Assembly: GCA_963848475.1 (NCBI GenBank)
Contig: CAWKDW010000014.1
Location: 558,001 to 622,000, forward strand
Origin: Solirubrobacter sp963848475
Lineage (GTDB): Bacteria; Actinomycetota; Thermoleophilia; Solirubrobacterales; Solirubrobacteraceae
DNA: 64,000 nucleotides
Direction of reading: 5' to 3'
Shown: piece by piece, positions 37,887-47,174 of the stretch
How positions within the stretch are numbered: position 1 is the stretch's first letter
Layout: the number at the start of each line of letters is the position of its first letter
Program-made: the position numbers and the translations under genes
The notes under the pieces: model-generated
The model's database searches: none
Told to the model about the DNA's origin: nothing
The model's input: the letters and a program-made list of their open reading frames with translations, nothing else

Positions 37887-39927
37887 GTGTCGCAAGGTTT
37901 GGCGAAGGACACCGAAAAGCTCATCCGCCAGCTGTCGCTGATCTCCTATCTGATGGCGGAGCGGCGCCCCGTCACGGCTACCGAGATCCGCCGCGATGTC
38001 GAGGGCTACTCGGATATGACCGAGGATGCGTTCGCGCGGCGTTTCTATGCGGACAGGGCGGAGCTCGACGCGCTGGGCATCCACCTCTCCGTCGACAAAC
38101 CCACGGAGGGATTCTCCGAGCAGGAGAACTACTCGCTCGCGCCCGAGGCCTTCCACCTCCCGCCGATCGCCTTCACCGACTCCGAGCGCGCCGCGCTGCA
38201 GACCGCGCTGACGCTGCTCGACGGTGAGTTCGCCTACGCCGAGCCGCTGCGGCTGGCGCTGCAGCAGATCGCCTGGGGGCGCCCGAGCCCGCTGGGCTCG
38301 GACTCGCGGCAGACGATCGGGCTCGGGATCACGGCCTCGGCCGGCGGCGGCGAGGTCTCGGCGCGCCTGGCGAAGATCGACACCGCGATCTATCGCCGCA
38401 AGAAGATCGAGTTCGAGTACCACACGATGGGCTCCGACGAGACGTCGTCACGGCGCGTGGACCCGTACCACCTGCTGTTCGAGGGCGGGCAGTTCTACCT
38501 CGTCGGGTATTCGCACGAGCGCCAGGACGTGCGCGTCTTCCGGCTGTCGCGGATTCGCGGCAAGGTCGCCTACGCGACCAAGGCCGAGCATGACTTCCAG
38601 CGTCCCGCCGAGTTCGATCCGCGCGGCTACGCGAACCGGATCCCGTGGCAGCTCGGCGATCCTGTCGACACCGCCGAGGTCTGGATCCCCGAGGACGTCC
38701 TCTGGTACGTCGAGCGCCAGTACGGCGCCTACGGGACGTTCGACGGGCAGGTCTTCCGGACGCCCTACGCACTCTCGCGGCTGCTGATCTCGTGGACGCT
38801 GAGCTTCGGGCTGCGGATCCTCGGGCCGCCCGCGCTGGTCGAGGAGGCGCGCTCGCGCGTGGACGAGCTGATCGACTCCCACCGCGGCGAACCGCCCGTC
38901 GCCGTCGCGTCCGGGCTCGCGCCCGCTCCGGCGCCCGCGGTCGAGAGCAACGGTCGCGGCCGGGGCGCCGAGGCCGCGATCCGGCCGGAACGCTTCGCAC
39001 GGCTGGTCACGCTCGCGTCGGTGCTGATCGCCGCGGGCCGCATCGGCGAGCGGCTGAAGCTGACCGACGTCTGCGAGCAGCTGAAGATGTCCGCCGCAGG
39101 AGCTGCGCGAGGACGTCTCGGTGCTCAACGTCGTCAACTTCGGCGGCGGCGCCTACGTGATCTACGCCGAGATCCTGCCGTCGGGCGAGATCGAGGTGGA
39201 CCCCGAGCCCTACTCGGACACGTTCGACCGCCCGGCGCGTCTGTTGCCGATCGAGGCCAACGCCCTCGTGGCCGCGATCGACCTGATCGGCCGCGCGCAC
39301 GCGGACCTGCGCTCCGCGCGCGAGAAGGTCGTCGAGGCGCTCGGCTTCGATCCCGCCGACGAGGGCCTGCAGATCGTCTCGCCCAAGGCCGAGGACTCGA
39401 TCACCCACACCGTCGAGCTCGCGGTCCACGAGAGCCGGCTGCTGGAGATCGAGTACTGGACGCAGACCGACGATCGCTACTCCGACCGCCGCGTCGAGCC
39501 CTACGCGCTCTTCAACGGCAAGGAGGCCTGGTACGTCGCGGCCTGGGACCTCGACGTCGGCCAGCTGCGCCACTTCCGGCTGGACCGGATCAAGAGCGCG
39601 TCGGCGCTCGTCGAGCGCTTCGAGCGCCGCGAGGGCCTGAACCCGATCGCCGACATCGCCGGCTGGCCGCGCACCGGGACCGTCGGCGGCTCGCGCATCG
39701 CCCGGGTCCTGATCTCCGCCGAGCAGGCGCGCTGGGCGCGCGAGCAGCGGACGGTGCTGGCCGAGCTCCCGGACGGGCGGATCATCGTGGAGATCACCTT
39801 CAAGGGCATCGAGTTCCTCGTCCGCGAGGTGCTCAAGGAGGCCGGCGACGCGGTCGTGCTCGAGCCCGCCGACGCCCGCGAGGCCGTGCTCGTCGCCGCC
39901 GACGGCCTCATCGCCCGAGCCACGTGA
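37887..39927 (+). CDS. pafBC: PafB-PafC fusion transcription activator (two WYL modules), frameshifted
   Basis: The first module from GTG 37887 has a winged helix (LIRQLSLISYLMAERRPVTA), a WYL domain (FEYHTMGSDETSSRRVDPYH, FYLVGYSHERQDVRVFRLSR) and WCX region. The second module begins ~38985 (RFARLVTLASVLIAAGRIGE) and continues in another frame (LNVVNFGGGAYVIYAEILPS; WYL part EIEYWTQTDDRYSDRRVEPY). One extra G near 39095 separates them; without it the protein reads KMSAQELREDVSVLNVV and is ~680 residues. PafBC is the SOS-independent activator of actinobacterial DNA-damage genes, sensing single-stranded DNA. Single-gene fusions are known in some actinobacteria. Confidence 0.9.
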
Positions 39928-39933
39928 GGGCGC

Positions 39934-39983
39934 CGCGGCCCAGGGGGCCGCGTCGCTGTCGAGTCGGCCCACTGGGCCGACTC
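39934..39983 (+). terminator. Tandem hairpins after pafBC
   Basis: Two stems lie back to back: CGCGGCCC/GGGCCGCG (39934-39941 with 39945-39952) and the perfect 10-bp GAGTCGGCCC/GGGCCGACTC (39961-39970 with 39974-39983). They occupy most of the 79-bp gap before the next gene on the same strand. Confidence 0.65.
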
Positions 39984-40006
39984 GCGGGCCTCGATAATCT
40001 GCGCGG

Positions 40007-40450
40007 ATGCGTCGCTCCCAGATCGCGATGAGCCCCGGGGAGGTGCTCGCCTTCCTCGAGGAGGGGCGGACGCTGACCTGCGCGACCGTCGGCACCGACG
40101 GCTGGCCGCACCTGATGCCGCTCTGGTACGTCCTGCGCGACGGCGAATGCTGGGCCTGGACGTACGCGAAGTCCCAGAAGATCCGCAACCTCGAACGCGA
40201 GTCGCGCTGCACGCTGCAGGTCGAGGCGGGCACGAGCTACCTCGAGCTGCGCGGCGTGATGCTCAAGTGCGCCGCGGCGATCCACCGCGATCCCGAGGTC
40301 GTCGCCGCGGTCGGCACCGAACTCGCCCGCCGCTACGGCGGCGCCGACGGCCACGTCACGCCGGAGCAGGCCAGCAAGCGGGTCGCGCTGCAGTTCGTCT
40401 CCTCACGCGTCGCCTCGTGGGACCACCGCAAGCTCGCACGTCCGGCCTGA
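40007..40450 (+). CDS. Pyridoxamine-phosphate-oxidase-fold, F420/flavin-type oxidoreductase
   Basis: 147 residues. Split beta-barrel features: MSPGEVLAFLEEGRTLTCAT, VGTDGWPHLMPLWYVLRDGE and KSQKIRNLERESRCTLQVEA. The KxxxLRxxxR-like phosphate contact is KIRNLERESR. This layout belongs to the PPOX-class F420-dependent or heme-utilisation-type enzymes in actinobacteria. Cofactor not certain. Lies alone between two hairpin regions. Confidence 0.82.
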   Translation: MRRSQIAMSPGEVLAFLEEGRTLTCATVGTDGWPHLMPLWYVLRDGECWAWTYAKSQKIRNLERESRCTLQVEAGTSYLELRGVMLKCAAAIHRDPEVVAAVGTELARRYGGADGHVTPEQASKRVALQFVSSRVASWDHRKLARPA

Positions 40451-40515
40451 AGTACGACGCATTCCGGCGGGCCCAGCCCGCCGACCCGTGCATTCGCCGG
40501 CGATGCGCCGTACTT
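40450..40515 (+). promoter_or_regulatory. Competing hairpins in the rfbA leader region
   Basis: An outer imperfect hairpin pairs 40450-40469 with 40495-40515 (17 of about 20 positions). Inside, a perfect 8-bp stem pairs 40465-40472 with 40476-40483. The two share bases 40465-40469, so only one can fully form. It could simply be the terminator of the preceding gene, or an attenuator for rfbA, 30 bp further on. Confidence 0.5.
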
Positions 40516-40544
40516 ACGGCCGCACGTACTAGGGTGACGGCGCC

Positions 40545-41621
40545 ATGGAACAGCTCAAGGGCCTGATCCTCTCGGGCGGCAAGGGCACGCGCCTGCGCCC
40601 GATCACCTATACGTCGGCGAAGCAACTCGTGCCGGTGGCCAACAAGCCGGTGCTCTTCTACGGCATCGAGGCGATGGCCGCGGCCGGGATTCGCGAGGTC
40701 GGGATCATCATCGCGCCCGAGACCGGCGGCGAGATCCGCGAGGCGGCCGGTGACGGCGAGCAGTTCGGGCTCAAGATCACCTACATCGAGCAGGACGCTC
40801 CGCTCGGGCTGGCGCACGCGGTGCTGACCGCCGAGCCGTTCCTGGGCGGTGACCCGTTCGTGATGTACCTCGGCGACAACCTGCTGCAGGGCGGGATCGA
40901 GGATCTGGTGGCCAACTTCCGGCGCAACCAGCCCGAGGCGCTGATCCTGCTCACGAAGGTGCCGGACCCGCAGAACTTCGGCGTCGCCGAGCTCGACGCC
41001 GCCGGCGGCGTGACGCGGCTGGTCGAGAAGCCGCTTGAGCCGGCGTCCGATCTCGCGCTGGTCGGCGTCTACATGTTCACGCCGCGCATCCACGAGGCCG
41101 CGAGGGCGATCAAGCCGTCTCCGCGCGGCGAGCTGGAGATCACGGACGCGATCCAGTGGCTGGTGGACGGCGCGCATGCCGTCGAGTCGCACATCGTGCG
41201 CGGCTGGTGGAAGGACACCGGGCGCCTGGACGACATGCTCGAGGCCAACCGCCTGATCCTCGAGACGCTGGAACGGCACATCGAGGGCAACCTCGTCGAC
41301 TCGACGATCGAGGGTCGCGTCGTGATCGAGGCCGGCGCGGTGCTCGAGCGCACGACGGTGCGTGGCCCGGCGATCATCGGCGCCGGCGCGCGCCTGAGCG
41401 ACGCCTACATCGGCCCGTACACCGCGGTCGGGCGCCACTGTGAGATCGAGTCGGCGGAGATCGAACACTCGATCCTGCTCGAAGGCTCCTCCGTGAAGGG
41501 GCTCGACGGGCGCATGGAGTCCTCGTTGCTCGGGCGTGACGTGAAGATCGCCCGCGGAAACCGCCAGCCGCGCGCCTACCGCTTCATGGTCGGCGACTCG
41601 TCGGAGATCGGGATCCTCTAG
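40545..41621 (+). CDS. rfbA: Glucose-1-phosphate thymidylyltransferase, long form
   Basis: 358 residues. Nucleotidyltransferase signature LKGLILSGGKGTRLRPITYT, KQLVPVANKPVLFY, VMYLGDNLLQGG and VEKPLEPASDLALVGVYMF. After ~240 a left-handed beta-helix tail follows (STIEGRVVIEAGAVLERTTV, GARLSDAYIGPYTAVG). The tail marks the ~355-residue class found in actinobacterial antibiotic and cell-wall pathways. Makes dTDP-glucose from glucose-1-phosphate and dTTP, feeding rfbB and rfbD at 32-33 kb. Confidence 0.94.
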   Translation: MEQLKGLILSGGKGTRLRPITYTSAKQLVPVANKPVLFYGIEAMAAAGIREVGIIIAPETGGEIREAAGDGEQFGLKITYIEQDAPLGLAHAVLTAEPFLGGDPFVMYLGDNLLQGGIEDLVANFRRNQPEALILLTKVPDPQNFGVAELDAAGGVTRLVEKPLEPASDLALVGVYMFTPRIHEAARAIKPSPRGELEITDAIQWLVDGAHAVESHIVRGWWKDTGRLDDMLEANRLILETLERHIEGNLVDSTIEGRVVIEAGAVLERTTVRGPAIIGAGARLSDAYIGPYTAVGRHCEIESAEIEHSILLEGSSVKGLDGRMESSLLGRDVKIARGNRQPRAYRFMVGDSSEIGIL

Positions 41622-41680
41622 CTCGCGGCCGCGGGCCGTGTCGCAGCGCGCGCGATGGCGCCGAGGCGCTCATCGAACCA

Positions 41681-41727
41681 GCGAGTGTCGAGTTTCTCGC
41701 GCTGTACACGCATAACTCGACGCTCGC
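41681..41727. terminator. Hairpin between convergent rfbA and exonuclease genes
   Basis: GCGAGTGTCGAGTT (41681-41694) pairs with AACTCGACGCTCGC (41714-41727), 13 of 14 positions, in the gap between two convergent genes. Likely shared terminator. Confidence 0.65.
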
Positions 41728-41755
41728 GCGCCCGGCCGCCTCTCCGAGCCCGCGA

Positions 41756-42697
41756 TCAGGCGGCGGCGCGGGACGCGAACCAGGCGCCCCCGCCGATCAC
41801 GCGATCCCAGCCCGACCAGCTCGAGCCGTCCGGCAGTTCCTTCTCCAGGCGGTCGAACGAGCCGAGCCGGCCGCCGAGGTTGTCGATCATGTGGACGAGC
41901 GTCGCCTCGCGCGTGCACGGCACGACCGGCGAGCCGTGCTCGAGCTGGCCGTGGTGGCTGAGGATGATGTGCAGGACCGCGACCGCCAGTTCCTCCGGGA
42001 ACCCGGGAAGGTCCTCGATCAGGCGCCGCACGCGGTAGTAGCCGAGCGGGATCTCGCCCTGCAGCTTGCCCAGGTCGGTCATGTCGATCGCCAGCGGGTC
42101 CGCCGTGTAGGCGTCGAGCTTGCCGATGTCGTGCAGCAGCGCGCCGGTGACCGCCACGTCGCGGTCCACGCCGCCGAAGGTGGCCGAGATGGCCGACACG
42201 GACTGCGCGACGGTCAGGCTGTGCTCGAGCAGGCCGTGCCGGTAGGCCTGGTGGTAGCGCTTGGCCGCCGGGGCCTCGCGGAACAGCTGCCAGGTCTCGG
42301 TCGCCGGCCCGAACACCTGATCCAGCAGCCCGCGCAGATGGCGGCACTGGACGGTCGCGATCAGCTCGCGCAGGTCGGCCTCCATGCGCGCGACCGGGAT
42401 CCGCGGGCCATCGAGCAGGTCGTCCAGCGCGTACTCGTCGGCACCGGCGGGACGCAGCGAGCAGAGGTCCAGGCGCCCGCGGGGCTGGACGCGACCGACG
42501 ACGTGGACGACCGCGCCGGGCGTCAGGCCCCCTACGTCGTCGGGCACGTGGGTCTCGAGCGTGCCGGTGCGATCACCGAGCACGAGCCGCACCCCACCCT
42601 CGCGCGGTTCACGCACGCGGACCATCAGGACCTGGTCGATCTCCTGGCCGGGTGTGAGGTGGCGCACGGGCACGAAAGGGAACCCTAGGTCGCGCAT
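41756..42697 (-). CDS. OB-fold/HD-domain 3'-5' exoribonuclease, YhaM-like
   Basis: 313 residues. Residues ~20-105 are an OB-type nucleic-acid-binding fold (VRLVLGDRTGTLETHVPDDV, GAVVHVVGRVQPRGRLDL). The HD domain (~145-290) has H in RHGLLEHSLTVAQ, the HD pair in ALLHDIGKLDAY, and HHGQLEHGSPVVP. This is the CBF1/YhaM order. Family members degrade RNA or ssDNA from the 3' end with Mn2+. Divergent from an SDR gene 26 bp away. Confidence 0.88.
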   Translation of the reverse strand: MRDLGFPFVPVRHLTPGQEIDQVLMVRVREPREGGVRLVLGDRTGTLETHVPDDVGGLTPGAVVHVVGRVQPRGRLDLCSLRPAGADEYALDDLLDGPRIPVARMEADLRELIATVQCRHLRGLLDQVFGPATETWQLFREAPAAKRYHQAYRHGLLEHSLTVAQSVSAISATFGGVDRDVAVTGALLHDIGKLDAYTADPLAIDMTDLGKLQGEIPLGYYRVRRLIEDLPGFPEELAVAVLHIILSHHGQLEHGSPVVPCTREATLVHMIDNLGGRLGSFDRLEKELPDGSSWSGWDRVIGGGAWFASRAAA

Positions 42698-42723
42698 CGG
42701 ACGGGACGTTTACGCTGCAACGC

Positions 42724-43392
42724 ATGCCCGAACGCACCGCGCTGGTCACCGGGGGAGCCGGCGGCCTCGGCCGCGCCGTCGTCGACGCCCTGCTCGACGA
42801 GGGCTGGCGGGTCGTCGTCCCCGTCAGGGCCGACAGCGACCTGCAGGAACGCGACCGTCTGCGCACCGTCGTGGCCGACCTCACCGTCCCCGACGCCGTC
42901 GCGCGCGCCGTCCGCTTCGCCGCCGACGGTCCGCCGCTGGGCGCGCTGGTCAACCTCGTCGGCGGCTTCGCGGCCGGTCAGCCGGTCGCCGACACGCCTG
43001 TCGCGGACTTCGAGCGACTGTTCGCGCTCAACCTGCGTCCCACGTACCTGATGACGCAGGCCGTCCTGCCGCGGCTCGTGGCGGCCGGCGGCGGCTCGAT
43101 CGTCTGCACGTCGTCCTCCGCCGCGCTCTCGCCGTTCGCGGGCGGCGCCGGGTACGCGGCGTCCAAGGCGGCCGTGATCGCCTTCGCCCGGGCCGTCGCC
43201 GCGGAGGGAAGGCCGGACGGGGTGCGCTGCAACGTGATCGTCCCGACCCAGATCGACACGCCGGCGAACCGCGCGTCGATGCCCGAGACCGAGTGGGGCA
43301 AGCTCGTGCCGCCGGAACGGATCGCCGCCACCGTCGCGTTCCTCTGCAGCGAGGCCTCGGCGGCGGTCAACGGCGCCACCCTCCCCGTCTGA
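42724..43392 (+). CDS. Short-chain dehydrogenase/reductase
   Basis: 222 residues. Rossmann motif TGGAGGLGRAVVDAL, an LVNLVGG strand in place of NNAG, catalytic Ser in CTSSSAALSPF and YAASK. The C-terminus SAAVNGATLPV is typical. Short for a classical SDR, lacking part of the substrate lid. Substrate unknown. The stop is 3 bp from the convergent EcsC-like gene. Confidence 0.88.
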   Translation: MPERTALVTGGAGGLGRAVVDALLDEGWRVVVPVRADSDLQERDRLRTVVADLTVPDAVARAVRFAADGPPLGALVNLVGGFAAGQPVADTPVADFERLFALNLRPTYLMTQAVLPRLVAAGGGSIVCTSSSAALSPFAGGAGYAASKAAVIAFARAVAAEGRPDGVRCNVIVPTQIDTPANRASMPETEWGKLVPPERIAATVAFLCSEASAAVNGATLPV

Positions 43393-43395
43393 GTC

Positions 43396-44040
43396 TCAGC
43401 CCCCGTAGAACTTGATCGCGCGCTTGGCCAGCGCGTTCGTGTCACGGCGGTTGGCGACCGCGTTGAAGGCGATCGCGAAGCCCGGGACCATCCGGCCCGC
43501 GAACTTCTTCCCGCTGCTCTTGCCGACCATCATCGCGAGCCGGGCGACCCCGGCCTCGTTGCTCGAGAGCTTCGTGCCGACGTAGGCCGCGGCGACGCTG
43601 ACGCCCGCACCGTCGAGCGCCGTGCGCGCGTCGACCGGGTTGTCGTAGAGCCCGTTGAGGACCAGCAGCTCGGCGGGACGCATACGGTCGAGCGGGTCGA
43701 ACCCGTAGGCGGCGGCGATGAAGAACACCATCCGCGACTCGATCCAGGCGAGCCCGACGAGGTCCGGCACCATCGTCACGAACCCGCCGACGCCGGTGGC
43801 CGCGCCCTCGACGCTGGCGAGCGACGCGTGCCGGCGCCGCGCCATCTGGGCGAGCGTCTTGCCGTCGGTGCCGTAGACCCGGCGGCGACGGTCGGCCCAC
43901 GCCGCCGCGGCGGGCCCGTGGTACTCGGATGCACCCAGCGCGATGTGCTCGGGCGCCCGCAGCGGGTCGGCGCGCAGGCGCGCCCACAGTCGAGCGGGCG
44001 GCGCCTTGGCCGGGTCGTCGCCGTCGGCCGCATCGTTCAC
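43396..44040 (-). CDS. EcsC-family protein
   Basis: 214 residues from GTG 44040; a longer upstream frame is Arg/Pro-rich shadow of the hydrolase gene. Features: ARRRHASLASVEGAATGVGG, FVTMVPDLVGLAWIESRMVF and FFIAAAYGFDPLDRMRPAEL, then VANRRDTNALAKRAIKFYGG. Glycine-rich hydrophobic helices suggest membrane association. EcsC proteins accompany ABC transporters and stress functions, but their chemistry is not known. Confidence 0.78.
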   Translation of the reverse strand: MNDAADGDDPAKAPPARLWARLRADPLRAPEHIALGASEYHGPAAAAWADRRRRVYGTDGKTLAQMARRRHASLASVEGAATGVGGFVTMVPDLVGLAWIESRMVFFIAAAYGFDPLDRMRPAELLVLNGLYDNPVDARTALDGAGVSVAAAYVGTKLSSNEAGVARLAMMVGKSSGKKFAGRMVPGFAIAFNAVANRRDTNALAKRAIKFYGG

Positions 44041-44087
44041 TTGTCCAACATAGTTGACGTCGTGTCCAGTACGGCCGATAGCGGGGT

Positions 44088-44942
44088 ATGTCTTGGGATA
44101 TGACCGCTGTCCTTGAGCACCGGATCGAAATCGCCGGACATGCCACGCGTGCGCTCGAGGTCGACGGCGGCGGCCCCGGCATCGTCCTGCTGCACGGCTG
44201 GAGCGACTCCGCCGACACCTGGCGCCCGCTGCTCGCGGCGCTCGCTGCCCGCCACCGGCGGGCGATCGCCGTCGACATGCCGGGCTTCGGCAAGGCGACG
44301 CGGCTGCACGACGGCGCGGTCCTGCCGCAGTTGGACGCGTTCGTCCTGGATCTCGTGGAGAGCTGGGCCGGCGGCGAGCCGGTCGTCGTCGCGGGCACCT
44401 CGCTCGGCGGCTGCGTGGCGCTGCGGCTCGCGGAGCGTCCCGGCGACGTGCGCCTGGCCGGCGTGGTCCCGGTCGCCCCGGACGGGCTGGAGCTGCCGTC
44501 GTGGTTCGACCCGATCGAGGAGGACCCGATCGTCCGCCGGCTGCTCTCGATCCCGGTCCCGGTCCCCGGCGTGCTCGTCCGCCGCGCCAAGTCGAGCGCC
44601 TACCGGCAGTTCGCGTTCCAGCATCCGAGCGAGACACAGCGCGCGATCGTGGATGCCTTCAGCCAGACCGGTGAGACCCGTGCCGACGTCGCGGCGCTGC
44701 TGGAATCTGGCCGCAAGCTCACTCCCGAGTTGCTGACGGCGCCGTTCGACCTGGTCGGCATCAGCTGCCCGATCCTGCTGGTCTGGGGCGCGCGCGACCG
44801 GATGCTGCCGCACAGCGACGCCCGCATGGCGCTCGACGCGCTGCCGACGACGCACGTCGAGCTGATCGAGGGCGCGGGGCCCCGTCCGCAGCTCGAGGCC
44901 ACCGGTCGTCTGCTCGAGCTGCTGCTGCCGTTCGGGACCTGA
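44088..44942 (+). CDS. Alpha/beta hydrolase lacking the usual catalytic His
   Basis: 284 residues. Oxyanion strand IVLLHGWSDSADTWRPLL, nucleophile elbow VAGTSLGGCVAL (Ser) and acid in LLVWGARDRMLPH are intact. At the position where a His follows the last strand (usually EGAGHxPQLE) the sequence is EGAGPRPQLEATGRLLELLL, so His is replaced by Pro through one base change. Either it is inactive, or another His serves, or this is a base-call error. Substrate unknown. Confidence 0.87.
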   Translation: MSWDMTAVLEHRIEIAGHATRALEVDGGGPGIVLLHGWSDSADTWRPLLAALAARHRRAIAVDMPGFGKATRLHDGAVLPQLDAFVLDLVESWAGGEPVVVAGTSLGGCVALRLAERPGDVRLAGVVPVAPDGLELPSWFDPIEEDPIVRRLLSIPVPVPGVLVRRAKSSAYRQFAFQHPSETQRAIVDAFSQTGETRADVAALLESGRKLTPELLTAPFDLVGISCPILLVWGARDRMLPHSDARMALDALPTTHVELIEGAGPRPQLEATGRLLELLLPFGT

Positions 44943-44994
44943 CGAGCGCAAGTTTGGTTGCGAGCACAGCCACTCTGGCTACGCTCTTTGGGAC

Positions 44995-45979
44995 ATGCGC
45001 CGGACCCTTCTCGCCACTTTCGCTTTCTTCCTCGTTCTCGTCGCGACCGCCGGCGCCGCCGAACCGCGCATCGCGGCTGGTGTGACCGCCGGGGGGACCG
45101 ACGTCTCCGGCCTGACGCTCGCCGAGGCCGCCGGCAGGCTCTACAACGCTCACGGCTTCACCCTCGGCCGCCCGTTGTCGACGCACGTCGCGGGCCGCAG
45201 GTTCGCGGTCAAACCGAGCGATCTCGGCTTCGTCTACGACGTCAACAAGTCCGCTCGGCGCGCCTTCAACGCCGGCCTGAAGCCGCACACGGCCACGGTC
45301 GAGGTCCCGCTCTTCGCGACCTACGACTCGGCGAAGGTCAAGGCGTACGCCGCCAAGGTCGCGGGCCGCGTCAAGCGCGATGCGCGCGACGCCCGCGTCG
45401 ACATCAAGCTCTCGAAGATCGGCAAGGTTTCCTCGCGCGACGGCCGCATGATCGACGCAACCGCGCTCGCCGCATCGGTCGGCGCCGCGCTGGCCGATCC
45501 CGCGGCGGCCCGGATCCTCAAGCCCAAGCTCAAGGTCGTGCGCCCCAAGGTGACCACGGCGGGTCTGGCCAAGGCGTACGGCACGATCATCACGATCGAC
45601 CGCGGCGGCGTTCAAGCTGCGCCTGTTCAAAGGCCTGAAGCTGTCAAAGACCTACGGCGTTGCCGTCGGCATGCCGGCCTACCCGACGCCGACCGGCCGC
45701 TTCACGATCGCCAACAAGGCGGTCAATCCGGCCTGGACCGCGCCCAACAGCGCTTGGGCCGGCGCCTTCGCGAACGAGGTCGTCGCGGGCGGCTCGGCCG
45801 AGAACCCGTTGAAGGCCCGCTGGATGGGCATCGTCAACGGCGTCGGCATCCACGGCACCGGCGCGCCGGGCTCGATCGGCAGTCGCGCCTCCCACGGCTG
45901 CATCCGCATGACGGTGCCGGACGTCGTCGATCTCTATCCGCGCGTGCCGGTCGGGACTCCCGTCCTGATCGGAAACTGA
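44995..45979 (+). CDS. L,D-transpeptidase (YkuD) with PG_binding_4 domain, frameshifted
   Basis: A signal peptide (MRRTLLATFAFFLVLVATAG) leads into a PG_binding_4/VanW-like domain (GTDVSGLTLAEAAGRLYNAH, FAVKPSDLGFVYD). After one extra base near 45608 the YkuD domain continues in another frame (TYGVAVGMPAYPTPTGRFTI, GIHGTGAPGSIGSRASHGCI with the catalytic His/Cys, then RMTVPDVVDLYPRV). Joined, the protein is ~327 residues. Forms 3-3 cross-links or attaches proteins to peptidoglycan outside the membrane. Confidence 0.9.
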
Positions 45980-46018
45980 CGCACATCCACCCTTCGGCTC
46001 CGGGTAGGGTCGCCTGAG

Positions 46019-47174
46019 ATGCAGGTGACACAGACCGAGGTTGACGAGCTCGCCGATTCCGCGCGCGAGCTCGGGCGGCTGGGGCTCGACACCGAGTTCA
46101 TGCCGGAGGGGCGCTACAAGCCGCTGCTCTGTCTGGTGCAGATCGTGGTCGGCGAGCGGGTCGAGGTGCTCGACCCGCTCGTGGACACGTTCGACCCCAC
46201 GCCGCTGGCGGAAGTGCTTGCCGATCCGGAGATCGAGATCGTGCTGCACGCCGGCCGCCAGGACGTCGCGATCCTCCGCCGCGAGTGGAGCACGACGTTC
46301 ACCAACGTGTTCGATACGCAGGTCGCGGCGGGCTTCGCCGGGCTTCTCCGCGCAGGCCGGCTACAACGGCCTGCTGCACGACGTGCTGCGGATCCGGCTG
46401 CCCAAGACCGCGAGCTTCACGCGCTGGGACGTGCGGCCGCTGACGGAGGAGCAGATGTCCTACGCACGCGGCGACGTCGAGCACCTGATGCCGCTGGCGG
46501 ACAACATCCAGGAGCGGCTGGTCGCGCGCGATCGGCTCGGGTGGGCGCGCGAGGAGTGCATCGCGATCGCCGAGGCCACCGACGAGCGCAATCCCGACGA
46601 CGTCTGGCGCCGGCTGCCGCGCGTGAGCGGTCTCGACCCGCGCGAGCGCGCCGTCGCGCAGGCGCTGGCGGGCTGGCGCGAGCGGACGGCGGCGAAGGAG
46701 GACCGGCCCGTCGGCGCGATCCTGCGCGATCCCACCGTCGTCGAACTGGCCAAGCGCCAGCCGACCGGGCGCCGCGACCTCTCCCAGATCCGCGGCATCT
46801 CGCCCGACGTCGTTCGTCGTCGCGGCGAAGACGTGATGGCGGCGATCGAGGTCGGCCTGAAGGCCGAGCCGATCACGCTCGAAGAGGGCGACCGCTCCTC
46901 GACCGAGGCCGTGGACGGCCCGACGATCGCGCTCGCCGAGTCGCTCGTGCGCTCGCGCGCGCAGGAGGCCGGCCTCGCCTACGAGCTGATCGCCGCCCGC
47001 GCGGATCTTTCGCCGGTGGTCGTCGCCGCGCGGCGCGGCCAGCCCGAGCCGGACGTGCGGACGCTCCAGGGCTGGCGCCGCGAGCTCGTCGGCACGGAGT
47101 TGCTCGAGCTGCTGGCCGGCCGGCGGACGCTCGGCGTCGGCGCCGGCGGCCGCGTCGAGGTCACCGAGGCCTGA
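46019..47174 (+). CDS. rnd: Ribonuclease D, frameshifted
   Basis: DEDD exonuclease: GLDTEFMPEGRYKPLLCLVQ (DxE), EIVLHAGRQDVAILRREW, then after one extra C near 46341 the second frame runs GYNGLLHDVLRIRLPKTASF, TRWDVRPLTEEQMSYARGDV (YxxxD). The HRDC domain follows (~205-290; RERAVAQALAGWRERTAAKE) and a C-terminal helical half. Joined length ~384 residues, normal for RNase D. Trims tRNA 3' ends. The final 14 bp overlap the convergent TetR gene. Confidence 0.93.

Noticed and set aside
43396..44637. 413-residue EcsC frame
   Set aside because: The upstream half is antisense to the alpha/beta hydrolase and composed of Arg/Pro/Ser; start placed at GTG 44040.
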